From the NCBI RefSeq assembly GCF_036850765.1, contig NC_089494.1, positions 54,081,809 through 54,145,808 of the forward strand: 64,000 bases of DNA, in the 5' to 3' direction. Below the pieces are notes generated by a model. That model did not search any database. It was not told the origin of the DNA and saw nothing but the letters and a program-made list of their open reading frames with translations. Every line of letters starts with the position of its first letter. Within the stretch, counting starts at the first letter, position 1. Origin of the DNA: Saccopteryx bilineata. Lineage: Eukaryota; Chordata; Mammalia; Chiroptera; Emballonuridae. The position numbers were made by a program, and so were the translations under genes. Shown one piece after another: positions 47,130-58,179 of the stretch.

Positions 47130-47770
47130 GCTAGCATAATCAGGCGGGCTTTCCGCCCACTCAAAGACCTCTGGCTCTGCCACTCTGTCCAGTAACACAG
47201 GCGGGCACCCACTTCCGGGGTGCTTGGAGGAAACTCTCATTCACTATCTGCGCGCGCAGACCAGGATATCCGGCCAGTAGTCTCACGCTCTGAGTGAAAC
47301 CCCCAACCGCATGGAAATTTGCAGCGCTGGAATTCGCTCTCGCTCCATCCCCGTGCGCGGCTTTTGCAAGGCGCTGGGGCGGCCCGAGATTCCGCTTTTG
47401 CCCACACAAAGGCCCCTGACTCTGCCCCTCGGTGCGATAACACGGGCGCGCACTGCCGAGGCACTCGGAGGAATCAATCACTCACTACCTATCTGCGCGC
47501 GCACACCAGGATATGAGGCCGGCCGCGTTTCCCTGAGTGAAACCCTCACCAGCACGGAAAATTTCCACCGTTGGAATTAGTTCTCGCTCCCTCCCGTGCG
47601 CGGCTTTCCCAGGGCGCTGGGGCTGCCCAGAGATTCTGCTTTCGGCCCACAGAAAGGCCTCTGACCCTGCCTCTCTGTGGGGCAACACGGACACCCACTT
47701 CTGGGGCTTAGGAAGAGATCTCTCGCCCACCAACTGCGCACCAACCAGGAGAACGGGTAAAATGGCTGCC
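47130..47770 (-). repeat. Tandem 245-bp L1 promoter monomers
   Basis: Landmarks recur with a 245-base period: aaag-CC-CTGAC/GGCTCTGCC at 47163, 47408 and 47653; ctgcgcgcgc at 47248 and 47493, with a worn version at 47734. About two and a half units are present. They are GC-rich and CpG-rich (cgcgcgcgc, cccgtgcgcgg) in an AT-rich region, like the monomers of rodent L1 promoters. More than one monomer usually strengthens transcription in those elements. The effect here is inferred. Confidence 0.85.
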
Positions 47771-48163
47771 CCGCTTGTCTTTCTTTGTTTGGGTTTGGCG
47801 CGAGTGTTAGCTTGTATTGCCCGGCTTGCCACAGGAACAGTTTTTCCTCCGCTAGGATCTCCGTGTCACAGCCTGGTTCGGCCTTTTGTGCGCGGCCAGG
47901 ATGTATTCACCCCCTTTGCCCGCCTCAGTTTCTATATTCACAGTTACCAGAGAAAGCCGCCCTGTTTAGGTTAGTGAGGAAGGCGGAGCATTTCTTACTC
48001 CCTATTTCCTTCAGGATTTGGTTATATATTTAGCCAATTTTTCACTCGACCATACCTTCGGGTGTATTGTGAAGCATCTGGAGGCTCCAAGTATAGGTTT
48101 TTCTGTTTCTGGTTGAAGATCTTGTTGAGTTTTGGGGGAGATTTATCGGTATCGCTTCCTACT

Positions 48164-48170
48164 CCGCCAT
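48164..48170 (-). promoter_or_regulatory. YY1-type site at the L1 5' end
   Basis: The minus strand reads atggcgg beginning 4 bases from the element's 5' end (48174). Human L1 has a YY1 site in the first 20 bases that fixes the start of transcription. The same placement here suggests the same role. Confidence 0.65.
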
Positions 48171-48199
48171 TACTCTTAAGTAACAACTTTCTAGAAGCT

Positions 48200-48870
48200 G
48201 TTTATCACAGTTACTTAACTTGACCATGATTTTTGCTATGTTCTCAGCACCATTTGGGAAAAGTTATTCAGAGAGAATGAACTAAGAGTTTTTGTTCTTG
48301 CTCTCTTCAAAAAGAAAAGTAGAAAAAGAAGGTTGTGTGTAGTCGGCACTCAAGGGATTGTACCATAAAGAACTGAGATTATTCCATAAAAAGGAAGTCT
48401 TTTCTTGCAGTATTTATACTTGTTCCACACATAGCAGGATTGATATCAGAGCAAGTGCCAGCACTACATTCTCTTACAATAGTATGTCAAGCATTGCCAC
48501 GCCAAATGGGCTATTACAAGAAATATATAAACTGTTCCAGTATAGCCTATTATGTTTTTTTGTGTGTGTGTTTCACAAACAGAGCTAACCTACTATAGTC
48601 ACTGTGAAAGAAAGTATTCTTGGATCAATCAGGTCTCAGGCCTTGTGTCATATTCAGGGTCATTTTCATTCATAGAAAGCCTCTGACTAGTTGGTAGGAA
48701 AGCTCAACCCTTGCTATATAGACACTGTATTAAGTGCTGGGTCACTAAGCCTGATGAATTCTAAGTCATCAAGACATATGGTGAAAGTTCAAAAACAATG
48801 AGAAATAAATATTACAGCACATAGACTTTCTTGTTATTAAAACTAAAATTTATAAGCAAACTGTGAAAAA
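48200..48870. other. Non-coding DNA
   Basis: Unique-looking sequence with no named repeat or exon between the large L1 and the next hAT element. Confidence 0.4.
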
Positions 48871-48881
48871 TAAGACTCAAC

Positions 48882-49913
48882 CAGTGGTGGGATTCAAATA
48901 ATTTAAGAACTAGTTCTCTGCACTAATGACCATTTTAAGTATAAAAAAGAAACGACACACAGAAAGGTAGTTTATTATTTCATGCATTTAATATTTAAAT
49001 AAGAACAATAAAAGAGATACACGAAACTAGATTATACTATAAGAGTTTCAAAATATTAATAAAAATATATTAAATAACACCTGATAAAAAATTAAAACTG
49101 TTATTTAAGATATTTCCAATGACAGCTTGTCACCCTGATTGGCATTTTTTTCTCTTTACGTTATATGTTTGTTTACTGAAGTAACAAACATGAGGAAATT
49201 AAAATGTAGTATTTTATTAAAGGTATAGTGAGTTTTATGAAATCAATAAATAAATATTACAAGCATAGGTCCTGGCCGGTTGGCTCAGTGGTAGAGCATT
49301 GGCCCAGCATATGAAAATCCCAGGTTTGATTCCCGGCCAGGGCACATAGGAGAAGCACCCTCTGCTTCTCCACCCTTCCCCCTCTCCTTCCTCTCTGTCT
49401 CTCTCTTCCCCTCCTGCAGCCAAGGCTCCATTGGAGCAAAGTTGGCCCGGGTGCTGAGGATGGCTCCATGACCACTGCCTCAGGCACTGGAATGGCTACA
49501 GCTGCAACAGAGCAACACCCCAGATGGGCAGAGCATCGCCCCCTCATGGGCATGCTGGGTGGATCCCGGTCAGGTGCATGTAGGAGTCTGTCTCTCTGCC
49601 TTTCTGCTTTTCACTTCAGAAAAATACACACACACAAAAATTACAAGTATAGTTCTATCAAATTTTTTTCACCTATGGATGGAATGACCATTACTATGGG
49701 TGCTTAGAATACACTGTTGCACAGATGAATGTTAAGAAAGAGTAAAGACTGTACAGTAAATTTATAATTTCCACATTGGGCAGCTGCCCTGGCACCCACC
49801 TTAGAAAAAACCCTCATTACAAATGCCATTTTAGCAACCGGTTCACCAAACTCAACAAAACATTAGGTATCAGTTCTGCCGAACTGGTGCAAACCAGTTG
49901 AGCCCCACCACTG
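48882..49913. mobile_element. hAT transposon interrupted by a SINE
   Basis: The ends cagtggtgggattcaa and ttgagccccaccactg are inverted repeats, and the subterminal parts (aactagttctctgcac / gttctgccgaactggtgcaaaccag) are related. The host element is about 650 bp once the SINE (49269-49639) and one 13-bp duplication are removed. No matching 8-bp flanks were found (gactcaac, ctcctttc), so its age or boundaries are uncertain. AT-rich interior, no transposase frame. Confidence 0.85.
49269..49639 (+). mobile_element. tRNA-derived bat SINE nested in a hAT element
   Basis: Head 'gtcctggccggttggctcagtggtagagc', B box 'ggtttgattccc', CT-rich centre, 'gaaaaatacacacacac' tail. A 13-bp duplication, attacaagcatag (49256-49268) and attacaagtatag (49640-49652), confirms insertion into the hAT element. 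Same subfamily as the SINE at 2954. Confidence 0.92.
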
Positions 49914-49921
49914 CTCCTTTC

Positions 49922-52080
49922 ATTTCAGATTACAGACGTGGCTCTCCTTTGGCCCCTTGTAATTCACATTGCAGTAGACTAGTCCTTCCAAGCACTCAAC
50001 AGCATTTTCTAACATAGGAAGGTCTTTTAAAAATTCAGGATCATCAGTGCATTGGCATTGAATATAAGTAAGATAAGTCACCCACTGACAAATTACCACC
50101 TAAAAAAAATGAATAAGTTTATTTTAATTTCCAAAGTCTCAAGAGAATTTTTATTGAAAATCTTTCTTCCATTGGAACAGATGGAGCAAAATATTTTAGC
50201 AATGAACAGTTTTTGTTGCTTTGTTTCATTTTCTCTCAAGGGTTTTTTACAAGGGAAAAATGCATTTTTAGTCTACTCAGAACTGAGTTAGTTAGAAAAA
50301 GCAGAGCTTGCTCCTCAAGTGCCACTAAGGTTGCATTTCTATAGCATAGTGTTGCTTATGTTCAGGGCATGTGAGTTCTTTTAATAATCCCTTTCTGCTG
50401 GCACCCAATGCTGCTGGGGAAGTCATTGCAGATGCCTGTTTTAGCTCAGAAAATTCACTTAAGTTCTGTCTCTTCTGTTTCAACGTTTCTTACTCCTTTC
50501 TGTGTGCTTCTGTATGTAACCCATGGCATTCCTGGCTTTGATTTTGCTCATTTTAGTTGCTGTTGATGCCCTGTCTGGAGACCCCAGGATCTCGCCATGG
50601 CTGTGCACACTGCCAGCCTTCCAGCTGCAGCACCTGCATCTCACTAAAACGCTGCTTTCCTCTTCTACATGGGAACAGCCCTCACCAAGGACTCACAGAA
50701 ATTGGTGTGTACAGCTTTAAATATCTTGCAATTTTATTTGTCAATTATACATCCATAAAGCCCAGGGGAGAAAAGAAGTGATTGGTATATACATACCCTC
50801 AGCTCCTCACACTCAAGTGGAATAACTTTGAGGCGTATTCCACAATGCCTCCATCATTTCTGCAGCAGTATTAAACCCCAGTTACCAGCAGTAGCAATTT
50901 CCTGATAGCACATCCTTTTATTGATACTTTTCTTCTCCTGTATCACGTAACCATTCCCCTGCTTATGTTTTCTGGAATAACCTCCCAAGTAACCACCAGG
51001 TCCTAGCTTTAGGGAAGCTTAATCATGATACTGCCACTGGACTTTCAAATTAGGCAGCCAGGTAACATTTCAGCTCCAGTACCCTGCATCCCTGCATATT
51101 TTGGGGCCAAGCTGAGAATTAGATGTCATATTTGTGCTTGGAAGGTATGTTTTCACACACAATATACTTTTATTATATTTTTATCTCCTGTTATGTTAAT
51201 ATGCTAATGACTTGGAAGACTGTGCCTGTAAGCCAGGGCTCTCTCTCTCTCAATTTTGAACATGTATAGTGAATGGCCACCTTGTCACTAGGATGTACTC
51301 ACACCCAAGGATGACTTAGCAGAAACAAACAATCTTCAGCCCAACAATGTCTTTTTTGCCCCGTTCTACCTCCAGGCTTTCTTGCACCATTTATCCAATT
51401 GCTTAACTTAGAGCCCAGAGAAAATGCCTTGACAACTCTCATTTAATCCAATATCAGAAGCTAGTGTTCAACAACAAGTACAATATGTCTTCACTTAATG
51501 TCATTGATAGGTTTTGCTGGTGATAAGTAAGATTGCAAACAACAAAGCCAATTTTACTGCAGGCTAATTGATGTAAAGAAGAGTTAGATTCTTGAGGCAT
51601 CTCATCAACATTATAACGGAACAATGTTAAATGAAACAGCATTCTTCAAGAACCTGCTGTAGTAGATAACACAATTTATTTTTCTTACATAATAAACAGG
51701 TTCAAAGTAGGTGGTTATGGTCTTCATTCAGTACCTTAACACCCAGCAATATTTCAGCAATTCACTTGGTCTTCTCCAATGGGATTAAGATAGAGCTGCA
51801 TCATCTCTTGCAAGGAAAAAAGAAGTATGGTAAAAAGCAGCAGGAAACAGCTTTTCCTGAAGAACCTTCCAAAGGACTTCTCTTTATGGCTCATTTCTTG
51901 TGACAGAACAGAAGACTTACTTTCCCAGCTACAGGGGAGACTGAGAAAGCAGGAAACAGGATTGCTATGATTGGATACCCTATCAAGATCCATTGACTCG
52001 AGATGAGTATGGTTACATAAGTTTTTAAATAAGTGAATAAGATAGTCATGATTTCCTGTCCCCATGGAATCTATAGTCCA
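49922..52080. other. Non-coding DNA with an old DNA-transposon-like patch
   Basis: No exon recognised. About 51490-51620 ('cttcacttaatgtcattgataggttttgctggtgataag', 'ggctaattgatgtaaagaagagttag') resembles an ancient DNA-transposon repeat that occurs across placental mammals. I cannot name it with confidence. Confidence 0.4.
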
Positions 52081-52089
52081 GATGAGCAC

Positions 52090-52870
52090 TGTCCAAGAAA
52101 AATATAAGCTGAGACATATAGTATATAATTTATATTTTCTAGTAGCCACATTAAGTGGTTGGATTACAAGTAAAATTAAGTATTATTTTATAACCAATAT
52201 ATCAAGATACTGTCATTTTAACATGCAATCAATATAAAAAACTATTGAGATATTTTGCATTTTTTATTTTGTACTGTCCTTTTATATTGAATGTATTGGG
52301 ATGACATTGGTTAAGAAAATGATATAAATTTCAGGTGTACAATTCTATAACATATCATCTATATATTGTTTTGTGTATTTACCACCCCAAGTCAAATCTC
52401 CTTTCATCCTCGTCAGTGTCCCCTTTACCCTCTACTATCTCCCTCCGCCCCCTCCCTCCTTGTAATCACCATACTATTGTGTCTGCAAGGCTTTTTTTTG
52501 CTTAATCCCTTCACCTTTTTCACCCAGTCCCAGCTCACTTCCTTCTGACATCTGTCAGTCTTCTTTCTGTACTATGAGTCTGTGCAATCAGAGAATATTT
52601 TAGACTTATGTCACATCTCAATTCAGATATTTAAGGCTCATCTGTATTGAACGTGTATTTAGATCTGTATTTAAATTTCATAAAGTTACAGATTTAAAAA
52701 GTAGACTTACATATCCAAGTTATTCCAAATATATCTAATAATTTTATAACTGGTTTAAATATCATTTTAAAATATAAATTTATTAGCATTAAATGAAATG
52801 AAGAATTTATTTTCTCAGTTATACAAGTTATGTTATAGTGTTCAGGAGCCCCATATTAGACAGCACGGGA
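52090..52870. repeat. Old hAT-type MITE interrupted by an L1 tail
   Basis: Left part 'gagcactgtccaagaaaaatataagc..attttctagtagccacatt..catgcaatcaatataaaaaactattgagatatttt'. Right part ends 'tattagacagcacgg'. Together they follow a common mammalian hAT MITE, with the L1 fragment at about 52270-52500 in the middle. Confidence 0.55.
52270..52500 (-). mobile_element. Short L1 3' end fragment
   Basis: 'gtattgggatgacattggttaag', 'aaatttcaggtgtacaattctataac' and 'ccaccccaagtcaaatc', then a C-rich stretch, are the reverse of an L1 3' UTR. It is older than the 40-kb family. Boundaries approximate. Confidence 0.75.
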
Positions 52871-53821
52871 CTAGAGAGAAATATGATAAATAAGCAGACA
52901 ATTATAGAAGGGTATTAGGTGCTAAGTTAGGGTAAGGACAGGGTGAATACCCAGGGAGCACATGTTGAGGGTGTTGATGTAACTTGGGCTGAGGGAATTT
53001 AAGGAAATTTTCCCTGAGAAAATGTTGTCTATCCTGAGACCTCAAGGATGAGCAGGAATTATCCAGATGATAGAGAGGAAAGAGCATCCAACAGGAAGAC
53101 TGGTGCTGAAAATAAAAAGAAATATAGCATTTTCACAGACCTGAACATATTTCAGAGTGACAAGTGCAAGATGTATATCAATGTATACTAAGTGGGGAAT
53201 GGATTAGAAGGGCAGAGATGAGAAAGGGAGCAGTTGGAAGGGGAGGCTAGAAAAGTAAGCGAAGGAGGAAATTGATAGGTTTCATGAGACATATAAAGAA
53301 GGCCAGACTGTCCTGAAGGCAGTGAGGAACCACTGAATGATTTAAACAGAGCAGTGAGGTGATCACCACATGTTTGTAAAGATCATTCTGACTATAGTAT
53401 AAACTAAGTTTAGAAAATAAAAACTGATGAGTGGCACTTCATGCCCATTAGGATAGCTACTATAAAAAAAGTTTTAAAAATCACAGAAAATAACAGGTGT
53501 TGATAAGGATGTGGGAAAATTGGAACCCTTGTGCTCTATTGGTAGAAATGTAAAGCAATGTAGCCAGTATGGAAAGCAGTATGGAGATTCCTCAAAAAAC
53601 TTAGAAATATCACGTGAGCCAGCAATTCTATTTCTGGGGATATATCCCAAAAAATGGAAAGCAAGATATCAAAGAGATATTTGTGTGCTCATGCACATAG
53701 CAGCATTATTCACAAGAGCCAAAATGTGGGAGAAATCCAAATGTTCACTGACAGATGAACAGATGAGTAAAATGTGGTAGATATATGTACACACACATAT
53801 ATATACATATATATGTATATA

Positions 53822-53915
53822 CAGGATGGGGCAAAAGTACGTTTATATTTGTATTCAAAAATAAATTCTGTGTTTTACATACTAACAACTGTAAGCCTAT
53901 TTTTGCCCCACCCTG
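53822..53915. mobile_element. Mariner MITE (94 bp)
   Basis: It starts caggatggggcaaaagtacg and ends gcctatttttgccccaccctg. These are inverted repeats of the mariner type (consensus roughly cagggtggggcaaaagtagg) flanked by TA on both sides (53820-53821, 53916-53917). The internal sequence is too short for a transposase. Confidence 0.93.
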
Positions 53916-54290
53916 TATATGTACATACAAATAAACACACAATGAAATATTATTCAACCTTAAAAAGGGAAAAAAATTCTGGCACATGCCACAACATGGA
54001 TGGAACTTGAGGACATTATGCTAACTGAAATAAGCCAGTCACAAAAAGACAAATACTAAATAATTTCACTCATATGAGTCATGTAGATTACTCAAAATCA
54101 TAGAGACAGACAGTAGAATGGTAGCTTCCAAGGGCTGGTGAGAGGGAAAGTGGGAAGGTATTGTTTTATAGTTATGGAGATTCAGTTTTGCAAGACACAA
54201 AGAGTTCTGGAGATGGATGGCGGTGACAGTTGCACAACAATATGAATGTACTTAATGCCCCTGGATTGTACACATAAAAATGGCTAAGAT

Positions 54291-54411
54291 GGGTGGAGGG
54301 GGGCAAAAGGGATATAAATAGGGACATGGGGGAGAGGAGTGTCATATTCAGTGAGACACTTGAATCCATGTTAACAAAATAAACTAAAATTAATAAAAAC
54401 TAACTAAATAA
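54291..54411 (+). mobile_element. 121-bp L1-like tail with 17-bp duplication
   Basis: The exact 17-mer ataaaaatggctaagat lies at 54274-54290 and 54412-54428. Between them is a G-rich start (gggtggaggggggcaaaag) and an end 'ccatgttaacaaaataaactaaaattaataaaaac', which resembles the L1 3' tail used in this genome (compare 18700-18730). It is best read as a minimal, heavily 5'-truncated L1 insertion. Confidence 0.85.
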
Positions 54412-54439
54412 ATAAAAATGGCTAAGATAGTAAATTTTA

Positions 54440-57130
54440 TTTTATGTGTAATTTACCATAGTAAAAACAATATGACTGGACATCAAGTTAAAAGAGGTTA
54501 TCACTGTGATGCAGTCAAGAGGTAAAGATAGGAGCTGAAATGGGATAAGAGAAATATGGACAGAAAGAAACAGGTTGATTTGAGGAATATTAGGTTAATT
54601 AGAATCAACTAACAAGAATTTATCAGTGGCTGAAACCAATCAGTGATTGATTTTAATGGCTAGGAATCAAGCTATGCCCCAGGATTCTAGAATGAAAAAC
54701 TGGGTGAACAGTGATGGTAGAAAACCATCACTAAGATAGAAAGTAGAGAGGAGATAGATTTGTTTGGAGCTGAGACTGAGGGTAAATAAGGGGTGCAGTT
54801 CAGACACATTGATTTTCAGGTGCTTTCGGTGAATCCAAGACAAGCTGTCTAACAAGGAATTGGGACTATAGGTGATAATTTCTCGAGACTCATCTGGAGA
54901 CACTCTCATGAGGAAGATAATTTAAGCTGTAGGAGCAGATTGATTATCAAAAAGTTATGTTCATTATGCCATGAACATTTATGGTTTGTCTGCCAGTACA
55001 TTTCCTTGTTTTTGAGTATTTTGCACTTCCTCACCACCAGTTTGTGTGATTTGGGTGGAGGTCCCTCTCTGCCCCCCAGGTACAGCACATGAGATCCTGT
55101 ACTAAGTGCAGTAGGAGACCACACTCACCTGGCCACAGGGACTGGGATGTAGGAGTGGCCACCTACGCTAGTAAAATGAATGGGAATCTGAGGACTTGTA
55201 CAGGAGCCAATAATAATAAAAATTCCTACCCTGCTTGATCCCATTAGACTAAAACCTGGAAAAAGATGAAATTAGCTACTCTGATCATCGTGCTATCATG
55301 AGAGTGACAGTCACTGGAGGCCATCACACAGAGTGCAAGAAAGTAATCAACACATAGATTTGAGGTAAAAAAAAAAAAAAAAAGAAAAAAGAAAAAGAAA
55401 AAGCGTTTTGTTTTTTTGTTCTTAATGTAATTTCAGTTCTGAACTCATTCATGCTGTAAACAAGACCCAACCCTGGACTTTTCAATTATGTGAGCTAAAA
55501 TAAAAAAATGCCTTTTTTTTTTTCAAAGCCAACTTGACTTGAGCTTTCTGTATCTGCATCATATTGTGTACAGACAGTCCTCATTTTGCTTGGTGGTCCA
55601 GGGCAATAAACCTGACCTTGAAAGCGGAAACTAAGCAGTGATCTTAATAATCAATAGAAAGAATTACAACTGGTCTGTGTGACCTTTAAAATGTTTTTGT
55701 CGAAACATTAAAAATTCTCTTATTGTTAGAAAATAAAAAATAAAAGTTAAAACTAAAATTTAGGATACAGAAATTTAAAACATTAGAAACATTGAGAATT
55801 TAAGTGCTTTATTTCTCTATACAGAGGTTTCAAAAAAAGTTGAATTCGTTTCTGCCTTCTCGTCATGTACCAACCATAAGCCACAGACGCAGCAAGTTGA
55901 CTGTGCCTTGGTGACTCATCAAACTCCTTTCGAGTTTGGATCAGCTTCCAACATCTTATCTCTTGCAAAGTGCTGTGAAATATCTGTGATTTCCTTTCAC
56001 TTGAAGTTTTTGGCCGGCATCACTTCCTCCGAGACACCATCCTTTTTGTCTCAACCGCTTTCCTCCTTTACATAGATGCAGTCCCCTTCATGAAAACCGC
56101 TTTCCTCTTTTACATAGATGCAGTCCCCTTCATGAAGTTCCTTTGGCTGCATGTCTAGTCTCTTCAGTAGCAGCAGTGTCAGCGTTCCCAGTTAGCTATT
56201 TCTTTTTAACTCTACATTCAGTTTGAATTCTGAAAACTCTTGCTACTTTCTGAAATAATAAAATCAACCTTTCCCACCAGCGAAAGGTTCTTCCTCGGTC
56301 TTCCTGTAATTGCTCTTTTCTTTCAATACAGCACCTACTTTCAGTGTTTGGCCTGAAGACTGGTTAAACTGACTGAATTATTATTATTTTTTGCTCTTGT
56401 CTTCCAGGTAGAAGTAAATGCTCCATTTCCACCATTAGCTGCTTTCTGTTCTGAGTACAGCTTAAACTAAACAATGTTGATGCCATTTCACCTTGTTTTT
56501 AATTCATTGGACTTTTTCAATATTGTTTGTACAGCTCTACCCAGCTCTCTCCATTTTCAAATCTCCTAATCACAACCAAGTTAACTCCCAGCATTATCAC
56601 TTTTAATTTTGGAGGGAGGGGCTGTACTTTCTTTTTTTTTTCCTATTATTAATTTTTGTAAAATATCACACAGGTTTATCAGTGGGAGAGAAGGACTGTC
56701 TGTGAATAAACTGAATAACTGATGTGCAATGGTCAATCACCAGCAGACTTTAAAAGAAGTGAACTGTTACTTATGTAGGAATTTGTAGGGTGAGCCGTGA
56801 AGTTTATACTGTATGTAATTACTCACAGTTCATATACTGTGTAACTGAAATTCAAACTATGTTATTGGGAGATGGGTATTATTCAGCTAAATCATAATAA
56901 ATGAGATTTGTGCATATAGAACTATTTTAAGCAATGATTGTTTTACAAATTACTGTAGAGATTAGGTAAGGAAAAAACAAAAGAAATCTCGGAGAGAATC
57001 TTCAGAAAAAACAAGATTTTAAAAAATGGCCAGAGAAAAGAAACCTGCATAAAAACTCATAAAGAATGGCCAGAGAGGGAGGAAGAAAACCAGAAGCATG
57101 TGGTATCACACAGACAAGAAGTGAGATATT
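54440..57130. other. Non-coding DNA with a possible old DNA transposon
   Basis: No exon recognised. A poly-A/(AAAAAG)n tract lies at 55366-55403. From about 55565, 'gacagtcctcattttgcttggtggtcc' may be the start of an ancient DNA transposon remnant that extends to about 56900. I cannot name its family. It contains the 42-bp duplication at 56053-56136. Confidence 0.35.
56053..56136. repeat. Tandem 42-bp duplication
   Basis: Two adjacent 42-base units (aaccgctttcctcctttaca... and aaccgctttcctcttttaca...) at 56053-56094 and 56095-56136 differ at one base in the compared stretch. A recent local duplication, not part of a larger array. Confidence 0.92.
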
Positions 57131-57139
57131 GCAATAGTA

Positions 57140-57492
57140 TCTTCTACTTCTTTAAATTGGGATATAATGCTCATCCCACAATATTCACCAGTTTAGAATA
57201 TATGAGCCAGTAGTTTTTCATATATTCACAAGATTGTACAACCATTACCATTATCTAATTCCAGAATATTTTCACTGCCCCTTCAAAAAACAGTCACCTC
57301 CCATTCTCCCCTCTTTCCAGTCCCTGGAAACTACTAATCTATTTTCTGTCTTCATTATGAAATAGTCTGGACGTTTAATATAAGTGGAAATATACAACAC
57401 ATGCCCTTTGCATCTGACTTCTTTCACTTAATGTAATGTCTTCAAAGCTTATCCATGTTGTAGCAACTATCAGGATGCATTGCTTTTTATGG

Positions 57493-57543
<51 letters not shown>

Positions 57544-58175
57544 ATTTTTCTGAAGTGAGAAGTGGGGAGGCAGAGACAGACTCCCGCATGCACCTGACCA
57601 GGATCCACCCAATATGCCTACCAGGGGGCGATGCTCTGTCCATCTGGGGTGTTGCTCCTTTGCAACCAGAGCCATTCTAGCACCGAAGGCAGAGGCCATG
57701 GAGCCATCCTCAGCTCCCTGGCAAACTTTGCTCCAATGGAGCCTTGGCTGTGGGAGGGGAAGAGAGAGACAGAGAGAAAGTAGAGGGGGAAGGATAGAGA
57801 AGCAAATGGGCACTTCTCCTGTGTGTCCTGGCTGGGAATTGAACCCGGGACTTCCACACACAGGGCAGATGCTCTACCGCTAAGCTAGCCAGCCAGGGCA
57901 TAATTGAATAATATTTTATTGTTTGCCTATTCCACATTTATTTATCCATTTGTCAGGTGATGGACATTTGTGTTGTTTCTACTTTTTGGCCATTATAAAT
58001 AAACATTTGTGTGAAAGTTTTTGTGTGAACATTAGTTTTCAGTTTTCTTAGGGATATACCTAGGAGGGGAGTTGACTGGGCCATATAGAAACTAACTTTT
58101 AAAAAAACTACCAGACTGTTTCTATAGTGACTGTACCATTTTATATTCTTACAAGCAAAGTGTGAAGCTTCTTTC
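57140..58175 (-). mobile_element. Old L1 3' region split by a SINE
   Basis: On the plus strand: 'ttgggatataatgctcatcccacaatattcacc', 'ccattaccattatctaattccagaat', 'ttcacttaatgtaatgtcttcaaagcttatccatgttgtagca' then, beyond the SINE, 'ttgaataatattttattgtttgcc', 'ttatttatccatttgtcaggtgatggacatttg', 'agggatatacctaggaggggagttgactggg'. This is an ancient antisense L1 (L1M-like). Confidence 0.85.
57494..57900 (-). mobile_element. tRNA-derived bat SINE with (TA)n tail, reversed
   Basis: The plus strand starts with (TA)n (about 57496-57539), the degenerated A-tail, and ends with the reversed head 'gctctaccgctaagctagccagccagggc'. The reversed body 'ccctggcaaactttgctccaatggagcc' and 'gggggcgatgctctgtccatctgggg' match the SINE at 2954. 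It interrupts the old L1. Confidence 0.92.
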
Positions 58176-58179
58176 ACTT

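Larger units (their letters stand above)
40374..48174 (-). mobile_element. Full-length, nearly intact L1 (7.8 kb)
   Basis: A complete minus-strand L1: 5' UTR with tandem promoter monomers (48174-45783), ORF1 (45782-44764), about 300-base inter-ORF spacer, ORF2 (44460-40633), 3' UTR with a G-rich tract, and a long A-rich tail (40374-40403). A perfect 18-bp target duplication, cttaagtaacaactttct, lies at 40356-40373 and 48175-48192. Only two lesions stop it coding: one TGA in ORF2 and a one-base shift in an A8 run of ORF1. It is therefore young. The 5' UTR is long compared with primate L1 and organised more like rodent monomer promoters. Confidence 0.97.
53424..54440 (+). mobile_element. Old L1 ORF2 end and 3' UTR, with two nested insertions
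   Basis: Plus-strand L1 landmarks in order: 'cccattaggatagctac', 'gttgataaggatgtgggaaaattgg', 'agccagcaattctatttctggg', 'gcattattcacaagagcc', 'aaggacattatgctaactgaaataagcc', and a typical L1MA-like 3' UTR ('gagggaaagtgggaaggtattg'). A mariner MITE sits at 53822-53915 and a 121-bp insert at 54291-54411. Frames are broken. Confidence 0.88.

Noticed and set aside
47161..47974. GC-rich frames of 64-145 codons, CpG-island look
   Set aside because: They arise in the L1 promoter monomers and not from a host CpG-island gene. Many overlapping frames on both strands without a family.
53774..54010. Frames over TA-rich DNA and the mariner ends
   Set aside because: Low-complexity translations (repeated Tyr-Ile) across transposon ends.
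57480..57540. Tyr-Ile repeat peptide
   Set aside because: Translation of a (TA)n microsatellite at the SINE tail.
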